DNA of 64,000 nt from contig CAYTWB010000001.1 in the NCBI GenBank assembly GCA_964441945.1, positions 176,090 to 240,089 of the forward strand. Direction: 5' to 3'. The DNA is from JADGQM01 sp964441945 (lineage in GTDB: Bacteria; Desulfobacterota; Syntrophobacteria; Syntrophobacterales; Syntrophobacteraceae). Positions 9,277-17,052 of this stretch are shown here, piece after piece. The notes beneath the pieces are model-generated. The model was given only the letters and a program-made list of their open reading frames with translations. It was not told the DNA's origin and ran no database searches. Position 1 is the first letter of the stretch. The number at the start of each line of letters is the position of its first letter. The translations under genes and the position numbers were made by a program.

Positions 9277-9621
9277 CTACACGGGTTTGAAGATCTTCTC
9301 GATCGGCCGGCGTTCCGGAATATAGAGATCTGCTGCAATCTTGCCTTCATTCCACTCTTTCGAGACATAAAGGCCGCAGTAACAGCTGCCGAATTCTTCG
9401 ATGTCGGCCGTTCGATAGGTGCAGGGGCAGATGATATCCCTGTCCCATTCACGGTCCGAAGCAGCCAGTCGGCAAGGGCAGCACATGTAACCGTATCGAT
9501 CCCTGTTGATAAGAAGGCCCTCCAGAAGATCGAAAACCCTCTTCCTGTCTTTGTTGAAGAAGAAACCTTTTGCCTCCTGGGCCTTCTTAAGCGTCTCGTA
9601 GAGCTGCTCGATCTTCATCAT
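9277..9621 (-). CDS. Ferredoxin-thioredoxin reductase catalytic-chain-like protein
   Basis: About 113 residues with the three Cys motifs of the FTR catalytic subunit: 'CCPCRLA', 'ICPCTYR' and 'CYCGLYV', which bind a 4Fe-4S cluster and supply the redox-active disulfide. FTR passes electrons from ferredoxin to thioredoxin-fold proteins. No variable-chain gene is present. The start codon (ATGATG at 9621-9616) overlaps the stop of the upstream glutaredoxin gene, so the two are translationally coupled and the glutaredoxin is the likely disulfide partner. A longer in-frame reading into the glutaredoxin gene is ignored because it has no domain support. Confidence 0.9.
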   Translation of the reverse strand: MMKIEQLYETLKKAQEAKGFFFNKDRKRVFDLLEGLLINRDRYGYMCCPCRLAASDREWDRDIICPCTYRTADIEEFGSCYCGLYVSKEWNEGKIAADLYIPERRPIEKIFKPV

Positions 9622-9875
9622 AGGTTGAGCGCCTCCCGGAGCTCGTCTTCCCGGAACCCAACGATAACCTTGTCTCCAATGACTATAGTGGGAAAAGAAC
9701 AGAGCGGATTGTGAAGCCTCACCTCTTCGATGACCCTCTGGCGCTCCTCTCCTTTCAGCTGATCGATATTGATGCATTCGTACTCAATACCGCAATTGTT
9801 CAGAAATTCCTTCGTACTCCTGCAGTGAATACAGGTACTCAAAGCATACATCATCACATCACAGCCCTTCGTCAT
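9618..9875 (-). CDS. Glutaredoxin-like protein
   Basis: An 85-residue thioredoxin-fold protein. 'MMYALSTCIHC' holds the active-site CxxC near residues 14-17, and 'NPLCSFPTIVIGDKVIVGF' holds the cis-Pro and the GxxV/F strand. It starts at 9875, where AAGGAG precedes the ATG; seven further in-frame residues upstream are not needed. It is coupled to the FTR catalytic subunit gene by an ATGA-type overlap, which suggests a two-protein disulfide-reduction module fed by ferredoxin. Confidence 0.92.
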   Translation of the reverse strand: MTKGCDVMMYALSTCIHCRSTKEFLNNCGIEYECINIDQLKGEERQRVIEEVRLHNPLCSFPTIVIGDKVIVGFREDELREALNL

Positions 9876-9912
9876 TGCTACTCTCCTTTTCTTCATTGTT
9901 GTTGAAAGCCGG

Positions 9913-10710
9913 CTAACAAGGACCCTGATTCACATCCCTTATACCACGAATCCCCAGGCGTGTCAGAGCGAAATCATAGCGCACCGGGTCTTCGGGAGCG
10001 ATTGATCGAAAAGCCGCTGTAACCTCCAAAGCGGTCAGGATGTCCGCCTGTTTCCGGCGCGTCAAGCCGCTGTCGAGGCTGATTCGATGCATATGGGTGT
10101 CCAGTGGAATGACCAGGCGCTGAGGCCCTATCTCTGCCCACCCTCCAGGGTCAACATCGTCCGAGCGCACCATCCACCGAAGGAACAGGTTGAGCCGTTT
10201 GCAGGCGCTACCCTTCCCGGGTGAGGGCAGCAGTGTATTCGTCTCACAGGGAACCTCGGCGCTCAGTTCTTGTACAAAGCCGACCAGGGCCGGCAGGATG
10301 GTATCGTCCTTATGTCCGCATTTTGCCATGAAACAGGCCTGCAGGGACCCATATCGCTCTATGGTTCGCTTGATGCCATATAGAAGTGCCGCCAATTGAC
10401 TGCCTCCGGTAAAACGATGCCTGAAATCGCCAACTACCGTCTGAATGCGGCTAAAGGGGCTATCCAGGATGAACTTCGACGGGGATTCGCCCATCCGGCC
10501 CAACACATCGGAGACACTCTTTAGAATCTGCCGGACCCGGCCATATGCGAGGGATGAGGCCACCAGGCCTACAATTTCACGATCTGCAGAATCCGGATAC
10601 TGGTGTACAAACTCCAGAGGGTCCGGGTGAATGAACTCTCGCCGGTTATAGAGGCCGTAGAGTCGCTCCAGCGTTTCTCTACAAAATTCCGGAGGCCCAA
10701 TCGATCTCAT
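9913..10710 (-). CDS. TIGR02757 / DUF2400 family protein
   Basis: About 265 residues matching the TIGR02757 family of uncharacterised, mostly anaerobe-associated proteins: 'LEFVHQYPDSADREIVGLVASSLAYGRV' near the N terminus, 'KRLNLFLRWMVR..D.VDPGGW' in the middle, and 'LVIPLDTHMHRISLDSGLTRRK' then 'DPVRYDFALTRLGI' at the end. The latter half resembles an HhH-GPD DNA-glycosylase core, but no function is established. I chose the ATG at 10710, just before the domain; an in-frame start at 10908 would add 66 residues without domain support. It ends 38 bp upstream of the glutaredoxin start on the same strand. Confidence 0.87.
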   Translation of the reverse strand: MRSIGPPEFCRETLERLYGLYNRREFIHPDPLEFVHQYPDSADREIVGLVASSLAYGRVRQILKSVSDVLGRMGESPSKFILDSPFSRIQTVVGDFRHRFTGGSQLAALLYGIKRTIERYGSLQACFMAKCGHKDDTILPALVGFVQELSAEVPCETNTLLPSPGKGSACKRLNLFLRWMVRSDDVDPGGWAEIGPQRLVIPLDTHMHRISLDSGLTRRKQADILTALEVTAAFRSIAPEDPVRYDFALTRLGIRGIRDVNQGPC

Positions 10711-11301
10711 ATCAGTACTGCTCCGCACAAATGAGTGTCCGGATTGCCGTTCATCATACCGGCGAACGGTCATGATCTTCAGATCACAACGAAGGATGAA
10801 GCACTTGATCTGGCGGTCTATTTCAGCCATGGACCATCCATCAACGGATTTTTTCGACACGAATGATCGAGGCAGGAGGATGGACCATGCCAGGGAGCAA
10901 AGATACACAAAGCATTAGAGTTGTGCACCCGATTTGTTGTGCGGACGGGATGTCCATAAGAAGAGCATGCGTGCCTGCTTGTTCACAGTGCAATCCGAGG
11001 GACTTGAAGAACGTGAAATCAGATAGTCTGACACGTTAACCAGGGACCTTTTCGAGTTGAAGCAGTGGTCCTCGGAGAACGGATGTCCGGTCATTGGCAG
11101 GGAGAGCACAGAAGGCTATCGGCAGCCTGGTGAAACATGGCCCGGCGAAAGGCCGTTCCCTGCTCGAATTGTTGGGATGGGAATGCAAGGCCGCTTGGAG
11201 CCACACTGTCTCGAAGACATCCGGGGATTATCTTTTTTCCTATCATCTGATACACTTCGGATGAGGTCATCCATAAACATTTGGATCAAAGGAGGCATGC
11301 C
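10711..11301. other. Intergenic stretch, no gene recognised
   Basis: The roughly 590 bp between the TIGR02757 gene and the phasin-like gene hold no convincing coding sequence. The last 20 bases carry the phasin ribosome-binding site (AAAGGAGG at 11288-11295). I see no clear promoter, terminator or RNA structure. A small RNA cannot be excluded by eye. Confidence 0.5.
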
Positions 11302-11631
11302 ATGATGGAACTGTTCAAAAAGGGATTGATGGCCGGCATCGGGGCGGTCGCATTGACCACCGAGAAACTGCAGGAATGCGTCAGGAAGCTCGTGGATGAG
11401 GGGAAGATCACAACGGATGAGGGGGAAAAGCTCATCGAAGAACTGATCCGAAGCGGCGAGCACCAATGGGAAGAAATCAGCCGGAAGCTCTCCGAGAAGA
11501 TGAAAAAATGGTCAGAGAGTGTGGAAGTCATCAAAAAAAGTGAGTACGAAGAGCTGAAAGGGCGTATCGAAAATCTGGAACAGCGCCTGAGTGAAATTGA
11601 AAAAGACCGGATTCGACAAACCGATGCCTGA
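11302..11631 (+). CDS. Phasin-like coiled-coil protein (COG3937)
   Basis: A 109-residue protein. The N terminus 'MMELFKKGLMAGIGAVALTTEK' is the amphipathic segment common in poly(hydroxyalkanoate)-granule-associated-like proteins of this phylum. It is followed by a charged helical region and a heptad-like C-terminal coiled coil ('EYEELKGRIENLEQRLSEIEKD'). No catalytic residues are present. Start ATG 11302 follows AAAGGAGG. Family members are linked to PHA granules, but many sit in genomes without a PHA pathway, and none is in this window, so the role is uncertain. Confidence 0.75.
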   Translation: MMELFKKGLMAGIGAVALTTEKLQECVRKLVDEGKITTDEGEKLIEELIRSGEHQWEEISRKLSEKMKKWSESVEVIKKSEYEELKGRIENLEQRLSEIEKDRIRQTDA

Positions 11632-11703
11632 TCGGGGAAAGGGGGCACGGCAGACTGGTTCAAGAAGCCGCTTCAACCTTCCGAACCCCAGGGCAACCAC
11701 TCG

Positions 11704-12873
11704 CTAGCCCTGCGAATCATTGAAGCCGCCGCACCTAAAGAGAACGAATGCCGCAAGAAGGGCAGCTCCCGCGAACAGGAAGAGGGTCTGGAAACCAGCC
11801 CACTGGCCAATGAAACCGAGAATGATCGAGCCGGCAAACACCCCGGCATCGACACTGCCGGTGAAGATTCCCATGATCTTTCCCCTGATGGCTGAAGGAC
11901 CGTCACGTACCGCAAGAGCGCTGAGGCCCGGATAGAGAAAACCCTGTCCGCAGCCGCCCAGTATTCCCGCCACAATAAGAATCAGGCTGCCGCTCAGGAA
12001 AACCAGGCTTGCCAGTCCAATTCCTGTCAGGATCATGGCGTAGGGAAGGATTCGATCTTCTCCCAGGCGGTCAGCCAGTCGCCCTCCAAGGAATCTGGTC
12101 AGGACCGCGGATATTGAGAAGGCAATGTAATACAGGGAAACAAATACGATCTGCCGTTCACTGGCAAAGGGGGAGACAAACCCGTTGGATGCCGCCAGGC
12201 CAAAGCCGAAGAGGACGGAAAGGATCGCAATCAGTGCCATTTTTCTGTCTTTTAGGACCGCAAAGAATGATGGGGTACTTCTGCGGAAGCCATGAGCCGC
12301 TGTTTCAGCCAGCGGGAGATGAACCAGCAATGCAAGGGTTGCCATCACACTGGCTGCTACAAAAAGGGTTTGAAAACCGAATCGCTCAATGACCAGCTCT
12401 GCCGTTGCAGGCCCTATGGCCGTGCCGACGATCCCGGAAACACCAAAAATACCCAATCCCTCATTGAGACGCCCCGCCGGGACCAAATCGGCAATATAGG
12501 TAAAAGCGGCAGTCAGACAGATGGCAAATCCCATCCCGTGGACAATGCGTATGCAGAGGAGGGGGAAGTAGAAATCACTCAGATCACCCTGGAAGAAGAG
12601 GTAAGCCAGCGGGACCACACTCATCTTCAGCGAACCGACGGTATAGCTCTTCTTGCGCCCGATCCGGTCAATCATCTCTGAGATCCACGGACGGCAGACC
12701 ACCGACGCGAGGGTGAACACCCCCATGAAGACCCCGATATCGATATCGTTGCCCTCATGTTTCAGAATAAAGAGCGGAAAAAGGAAAAAGGTGCTGAAGC
12801 TCGCCAGGATGAGAAAATTCGCCAGAGCCATGGCAAAGAATGATCGAGTGTAAAACACTTGCAGTCCTGTCAT
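11704..12873 (-). CDS. MFS transporter
   Basis: A 389-residue integral membrane protein with about 12 predicted hydrophobic segments. A motif-A-like loop lies between the second and third segments ('SEMIDRIGRKKSYTVG'), and a second is in the C-terminal half ('GGRLADRLGEDRILPY'). This is the major facilitator superfamily, drug/metabolite exporter type; the substrate is unknown. Start ATG 12873 has no strong ribosome-binding site. The response regulator gene lies 19 bp upstream on the same strand, so the two probably share a transcript. Confidence 0.9.
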   Translation of the reverse strand: MTGLQVFYTRSFFAMALANFLILASFSTFFLFPLFILKHEGNDIDIGVFMGVFTLASVVCRPWISEMIDRIGRKKSYTVGSLKMSVVPLAYLFFQGDLSDFYFPLLCIRIVHGMGFAICLTAAFTYIADLVPAGRLNEGLGIFGVSGIVGTAIGPATAELVIERFGFQTLFVAASVMATLALLVHLPLAETAAHGFRRSTPSFFAVLKDRKMALIAILSVLFGFGLAASNGFVSPFASERQIVFVSLYYIAFSISAVLTRFLGGRLADRLGEDRILPYAMILTGIGLASLVFLSGSLILIVAGILGGCGQGFLYPGLSALAVRDGPSAIRGKIMGIFTGSVDAGVFAGSIILGFIGQWAGFQTLFLFAGAALLAAFVLFRCGGFNDSQG

Positions 12874-12892
12874 TCAAAAAAGGGATTGGGGG

Positions 12893-13546
12893 CTATCGGT
12901 CAAGCGATGTCAGGCCTTCCCGGATGGCGTATTTGATCAACTCAGCCGTCGTGTGAATATTCAGTTTGCTCATGATTTGCTGCCGGTGAGTCTCGACCGT
13001 CTTGGTGCTCACGCACAGCAACGATGCCGTCTCTTTGGTCGATCTGCCTTCGGCGAGCAACTGCAGGACTTCCCGCTCCCTGGGAGAAAGGATGGGATAG
13101 GCAATGCTGTCCGCAGTCGAAAGGCGGTGAATGTAGTCTTCCATGACCGGTCCCGCAACCGCGGGACTCAAGTAGGTTTGATTCTTCAATACCGCATTGA
13201 CAGCCCGAGCGAGCTCCTCGAAAGCGCAATCCTTCAGGAGATAGCCCGATGCTCCCGCCCTGAACATCTGCACGACAAATCTCCGGTCCGAATGCATGGA
13301 GAGCGCAATGACCTTCACATCGGGCAACTCCGCGGTGATCTGACGCGTTGCATCGATCCCGTTCAGATCGGGCATCCCGATGTCCATAATCACCAGGTCA
13401 GGCAACAGATCTCTGGCCAGACGCACGGTTTCACGTCCATTGTCCGCTTCGGCAACGACCTTCATCCCCGCCTGATTCTCAATCAGTGCCCGCAATCCGT
13501 CTCGCACGATCTTGTGGTCGTCCGCCAGAATGATTCTGATGCTCAT
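12893..13546 (-). CDS. NarL/FixJ-type response regulator
   Basis: A 217-residue two-component regulator. The receiver domain (about residues 1-120) has the acidic pair Asp9-Asp10, the phospho-acceptor Asp55 in 'DLVIMDIGMPD', and the conserved Lys in 'GYLLKD'. The C-terminal LuxR-type helix-turn-helix starts at 'LSPREREVLQLLAEGRS' and contains 'TVETHRQQIMSKL'. The start at 13546 is fixed by a strong promoter just upstream (-10 at 13584-13589), which rules out the longer in-frame extension. It probably pairs with an HPK7-type kinase; the only one in the window is at 17053-19239. It likely also drives the downstream MFS gene. Confidence 0.93.
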   Translation of the reverse strand: MSIRIILADDHKIVRDGLRALIENQAGMKVVAEADNGRETVRLARDLLPDLVIMDIGMPDLNGIDATRQITAELPDVKVIALSMHSDRRFVVQMFRAGASGYLLKDCAFEELARAVNAVLKNQTYLSPAVAGPVMEDYIHRLSTADSIAYPILSPREREVLQLLAEGRSTKETASLLCVSTKTVETHRQQIMSKLNIHTTAELIKYAIREGLTSLDR

Positions 13547-13583
13547 TGGACCGTCCGCCTGTTCTGTGACTGATGAGCTTTTG

Positions 13584-13611
13584 ATTATAGTATGAGGCGC
13601 GTTTTTGGCAA
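13584..13611 (-). promoter_or_regulatory. Sigma70-type promoter of the response regulator gene
   Basis: Read on the minus strand: TTGCCA (-35, 13606-13611), 16-base spacer, TATAAT (-10, 13584-13589). The predicted start of transcription near 13577 leaves a leader of about 30 bases before the ATG at 13546. Confidence 0.7.
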
Positions 13612-13818
13612 CAGATATGGGCGGTCGAATTCCCGGCCGACACACATTATGATTCTCGCCGCATTACAGAGAACATGTTAAGGTAAAAATGTAAGTTCAA
13701 AATCATTTCCTGTTGCCGTGTAAGTCAGCGATGCAGTTGAAGAAGCAAGGGGGGGGCCTCGCACGCAGTCAAAGGCTTCAAGGCGTCTGTGAACCCATGT
13801 CCGAAAGGAGAAGGAACC

Positions 13819-14286
13819 ATGAAAGCACTTGTTGGAGCGATGTTTCTCGTATTGGTGTGGACGGCTTTTTCCATTGGAGGAGAACCTGTGCCACCCGTGG
13901 TTCCCGATGATCAAACGGTTATTTCGGAAAGACTTGACGAGGTGAACGACCTTCTGGAGGGAAACGGGCTGGCAGGAAAGAAAGTCAAATCCTATTGTGA
14001 AAATGACGACAACACGTGGGAGATCGCGATTAAAGATGGGGTAATAACCGGCACGCTCTATCCGTGGAATGGAGGCTCATATCCGGTAACCGGAACCAAG
14101 AAACGAAAAACGATCACGATGAGAGCTACCGGGCTATGCGGTATATACTGTTGTTCATACTATGAGATTTCAGTCACCAAAGTCGGAAAACGCTATTATG
14201 AGGGGACCTACGAGAACGATACCTGCCCTGGCTATGATTGCGCTGGTACCGGCGATACCTGGATGGCGAAAGGAAGCTGTGACTGA
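13819..14286 (+). CDS. Secreted Cys-rich small protein, tandem copy 1
   Basis: A 155-residue protein with a signal peptide ('MKALVGAMFLVLVWTAFSIGG', about residues 1-21). The mature part is predicted mostly beta: 'WEIAIKDGVITGTLYPWNGGSYPVTGT' followed by a Cys-rich C terminus ('LCGIYCCSYYEISVTKVGKRYYEGTY', 'TCPGYDC', ending GSCD). At least seven Cys suggest disulfides in the periplasm or outside the cell. I do not recognise a family. The ATG follows AAAGGAGAAGG. Two paralogues follow at exactly 623-bp spacing; copy 2 is nearly identical. Confidence 0.85.
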   Translation: MKALVGAMFLVLVWTAFSIGGEPVPPVVPDDQTVISERLDEVNDLLEGNGLAGKKVKSYCENDDNTWEIAIKDGVITGTLYPWNGGSYPVTGTKKRKTITMRATGLCGIYCCSYYEISVTKVGKRYYEGTYENDTCPGYDCAGTGDTWMAKGSCD

Positions 14287-14441
14287 TTTTCACGATACCC
14301 GACTCAACTTCATATCCTGACCGGTTGGATTGATTGAATCTCACATACCGAGTTGTGTCAATCTCCTGGAATTCCGACCAAAAGCGATGATCCTCCAGGC
14401 CAAAATGTTCTATGAACCCGTATTCGAAAGGAGAAAGAATA

Positions 14442-14909
14442 ATGAAGACACTTGTTGGAGCGATGTTTCTCGTATTGGTATGGACGGCTTTCTCCTTCGG
14501 AGGAGAGTCAGTGCCGATTGCAGTTCCCGATGATCAAACGATTCTTTCGGAAAGACTCAACGAGGTGAATGACCTTTTGGCAGGAAACGAGCTCTCAGGA
14601 AAAAAGGGCAAAGTCTATTGTGATCATGACATCAATAAATGGGAAATCGCGATCAAAGATGGGGTAATAACCGGTACGCTCTATCCATGGAATGGAGGCT
14701 CATATCCGGTAACCGGAACAAAAAGAGGAAAAACGATCACCATGAGAGCTACTGGGCTATGCGGTATATACTGTAATTCATACTATGAGATTTCAGTCAC
14801 CAAAGTCGGAAAACGTTATTACGAGGGAACCTATGCGATGGATACCTGCCCTGACTATGATTGTGCCGGTACCGGCGATACCTGGATGGTGAAAGGGAGC
14901 TGTGACTGA
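14442..14909 (+). CDS. Secreted Cys-rich small protein, tandem copy 2
   Basis: A 155-residue paralogue of copy 1 with the same signal peptide pattern ('MKTLVGAMFLVLVWTAFSFGG') and the same beta-rich, Cys-rich mature region. Most differences cluster in the linker after the signal peptide and in the loop before the first Cys ('KVYCDHDINKWEIA'). The Cys positions of copy 1 are kept except that 'YCC' reads 'YCN'. The flanking non-coding DNA is duplicated too, including the ribosome-binding site 'attcgaaaggag'. Function unknown. Confidence 0.85.
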   Translation: MKTLVGAMFLVLVWTAFSFGGESVPIAVPDDQTILSERLNEVNDLLAGNELSGKKGKVYCDHDINKWEIAIKDGVITGTLYPWNGGSYPVTGTKRGKTITMRATGLCGIYCNSYYEISVTKVGKRYYEGTYAMDTCPDYDCAGTGDTWMVKGSCD

Positions 14910-15064
14910 TTTTCACGATGCCCGACTCAGCTTCATACCCTGACTGAGTGTATTGATTGAATCTCACACACTAAGGCGCTTTAATCTTCTGGAATTCCGA
15001 CCAAAAGAGACGATCAACCGGGCCGGAATGTTCTTTCAACCCGTATTCGAAAGGAGGAAGAACC

Positions 15065-15541
15065 ATGAAAACACTTGTTGGAGCGATGTTTCTTGTGTTG
15101 GTGTGGACGGCTTTCCTCAATGGAGGAGTGCCAGTGTCCCCTGCTGTCGCCGATGACCAGGTGATTCTCCTGGAAAGCCTGGATGAGGGGTATGTCCCTC
15201 TGGAAGGAAATGAGCTCGCGGGGAAAGGGCCCAAACCCTACTGTCAAGACCAAGCGCATACCTGGTTGATTGCGATCAAGAACGGGGAAATAACCGGTAC
15301 GTTTCATCCATGGTATGAGGGGGCAGGCTGGTATCCGGTAACTGGAACGAAAAAAGGCAAAAACCTTCACCTGATAGCTACCGGAATGTGCGATGATCTT
15401 TTTTATTCACGTTGGGAAATGAGCGTGAAAAAAGGTTCCAAGAAACTATGGGGCGGGACTTATGTGTATTGTGACTGCGAGGAGGATATACAGTGTAGTG
15501 ACCCGCAGAATACCTCTCTGGCGAAGGGGAATTGTGATTGA
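15065..15541 (+). CDS. Secreted Cys-rich small protein, tandem copy 3 (diverged)
   Basis: A 158-residue paralogue. The signal peptide ('MKTLVGAMFLVLVWTAFLNGG') is almost identical to that of copies 1 and 2, but the mature part has diverged: 'LIAIKNGEITGTFHPWYEGAGWYPVTGT' keeps the core, while the C-terminal Cys cluster is rearranged ('YVYCDCEEDIQC', ending GNCD). Conservation of the leader beyond the mature region suggests either recent gene conversion at the 5' end or fast change of the exposed part. The strong AAAGGAGG site precedes ATG 15065. A perfect 27-bp inverted repeat follows the gene. Confidence 0.85.
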   Translation: MKTLVGAMFLVLVWTAFLNGGVPVSPAVADDQVILLESLDEGYVPLEGNELAGKGPKPYCQDQAHTWLIAIKNGEITGTFHPWYEGAGWYPVTGTKKGKNLHLIATGMCDDLFYSRWEMSVKKGSKKLWGGTYVYCDCEEDIQCSDPQNTSLAKGNCD

Positions 15542-15575
15542 TTTTTACGATACTCGACTCAACTTCATACCCTGA

Positions 15576-15602
15576 CCGGTTGGATTGATTCAATCCAACC
15601 GG
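15576..15602. repeat. Perfect 27-bp inverted repeat after copy 3
   Basis: Arms 15576-15588 (CCGGTTGGATTGA) and 15590-15602 are exact reverse complements around one central base. In the spacer after copy 1 only the left arm is intact. No T-tract follows, so it is not a classical terminator, but it could stabilise the 3' end of the triplet mRNA. Confidence 0.75.
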
Positions 15603-15728
15603 GAATTCCGGTTGGCTGATTCCGAAGATTTTGAATGGGAGTCAAAAACATACGACCCTTTTGGACCCCTGGCATTCCCGTACGCGACTACCGGCCATCC
15701 ATTTGAAATGACCGCCTCATGCAGGCTG

Positions 15729-16052
15729 CTACTTGTCCTTCTTCACCTCTTCTATTTTCGCGACTTCGAGCACCATGCGCTTCTCCTTGCGGATCATCGT
15801 TCCGCTCACCTTCACCTTCTTTCCAATCCATGGGGAGAAATCCTGGCCCGCAATCCTGTAGGTGGTCCTTCCGCTCTTGAGGACAAATGCCGAATTCACG
15901 CGCTTGACTACCCCCATCCTGACGATTGAAGCCTTCGTTCTCGATTTCGATGGGTCGGACAAGGCATGGGAGATCGGCATGGAAAACAGGAATCCGCTGA
16001 GGACAATCAAAGCCGCTGATGCTCGAATCCACTTCCTGCCTGCCACAACCAT
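15729..16052 (-). CDS. Small secreted protein, possible OB-fold
   Basis: A 107-residue protein with a signal peptide ('IRASAALIVLSGFLFSMPISHA', about residues 8-30). The mature 75 residues contain 'GVVKRVNSAFVLKSGRTTYRIAGQD', 'WIGKKVKVSGTMIRKEKRMVLEVAKIEEV', a pattern of short strands typical of small bacterial OB-fold proteins (DUF5666-like). The start at 16052 is preceded by AGGAGAAAGGAG. It lies opposite to the tandem triplet. Role unknown; the OB-fold call is an inference from the strand pattern. Confidence 0.7.
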   Translation of the reverse strand: MVVAGRKWIRASAALIVLSGFLFSMPISHALSDPSKSRTKASIVRMGVVKRVNSAFVLKSGRTTYRIAGQDFSPWIGKKVKVSGTMIRKEKRMVLEVAKIEEVKKDK

Positions 16053-16244
16053 CTCCTTTCTCCTGCATCCAATGGGCCAACTCGACGCCGCGTTTCCTCT
16101 GGAATACAGCAAAGGGTCATCCTCATGTCGCCTGCCGGCCCGTAACCCTCCTCTGCTCTAGTCGAACAGAACCAGCCGCAACACTCTTTCTGAAAAAACT
16201 CAGTACATCTTCACTTAGAGCTCGTCTGAAAAATACCCGCATAC

Positions 16245-16271
16245 GTCATACCCGCGAAGGCCGGTATCCAG
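16245..16271. repeat. REP-like palindromic element
   Basis: Matches the pattern GTCAT...CCCGC-loop-GCCGG...ATCCAG seen also at 23352-23422 and 41872-42038. Dispersed extragenic palindromes of this kind are common in the phylum. Confidence 0.55.
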
Positions 16272-16563
16272 AAAACCGCGTAATTCCTGAGCCTCCTGCA
16301 AAAGTCCTTTTCACCCTTCAATATCCCAGAGTGAACGGAATTCTGCCCTTGTAACGTACTGAATCTCCGTTCGTGGTGAGCGAAGTAAGCCCTGCCCTTG
16401 GCGTGGCAAGGTGTTCGATAAGAAGCAGTAACTACGCTGTAATTACTGTTTCTTGAGAGGTATCGAACCACGAACCGAAACAGTCTTGCAAGAGGCTCTC
16501 GCAAATCGTCATTCCGGCATGCTCTTGCGGTGATAACTTCCACGCGGCCCGAAGGGCCTGAAC

Positions 16564-16793
16564 ATACCAGCCCAGGGCAACGCCCTGGGATTGGAGGCCG
16601 CCACCCAGGTTTGAGCCCTGAAATGGCGCAACAATAGGGCCTGACCGCATCGCCCCGGACCTCAAAACAAAACACCTCAATCCCAAACATATTGGAGACT
16701 GTGGCATTGTATGTTCTCTGTATCGCCCTTTCAGGGCTTGTATTGGGTGGTGTTCGCTGCATCTCTTCCCAGGGCGTTGCCCTGGGCTGGTAT
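16564..16793. repeat. 230-bp element with inverted 27-bp palindromic ends
   Basis: Positions 16564-16590 and 16767-16793 are exact reverse complements of each other over 27 bp, and each arm is itself a hairpin (CCCAGGGC-3 bases-GCCCTGGG). The interior has runs such as 'gggcctgaccgc' and 'cgccctttcagggc'. It resembles a MITE-like or structured extragenic element; there is no coding capacity. Confidence 0.7.
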
Positions 16794-17052
16794 ATTTTGC
16801 CCCATTCGGGGCTGATCATGCTCGTTTGCTGTGCTTAGAACAGCGCATCAGAAACTAGTGTCCGAATTCCCGCTCGTCATATCGGCAGGTTTTCGGCCGA
16901 CATCCGGAAAGCGTTTCTGGATTCCAGCCAAAGCATGACGGTTGACCGGCCAAGGTTATGATCACTTGATTCTGCAGCGTGGTACTCAGATACACGAGAT
17001 CTCCCGGCGCGAACATCGGGAAACACCTGATTTCCAGCAGGAATTTACCCGA

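Larger units (their letters stand above)
13787..15602 (+). repeat. Three-unit tandem duplication, 623-bp period
   Basis: The starts 13819, 14442 and 15065 are exactly 623 bp apart. Repeated parts include the stretch before each gene (variants of 'gaacccgtattcgaaaggag'), the whole coding region, and about 120 bp after each stop ('tgattttcacgatacccgactcaacttcat' and similar). The block looks like unequal-crossover amplification of a gene plus its leader. Confidence 0.9.
16113..17052. other. Gene-free, repeat-rich stretch
   Basis: The 940 bp between the OB-like gene and the histidine kinase contain no convincing gene. They hold a REP-like element (16245-16271), a 230-bp element bounded by inverted 27-bp palindromes (16564-16793), and further imperfect inverted repeats around 16870-16940 ('tcggcaggttttcggccga', 'ctggattccagcc'). 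A 202-codon open frame across it encodes low-complexity sequence and is not credible. Confidence 0.7.

Noticed and set aside
16211..16819. 202-codon minus-strand frame in the repeat-rich stretch
   Set aside because: It reads through REP-like and hairpin repeats, including a 'PAFAGMT' peptide that is a known translation of such repeats.
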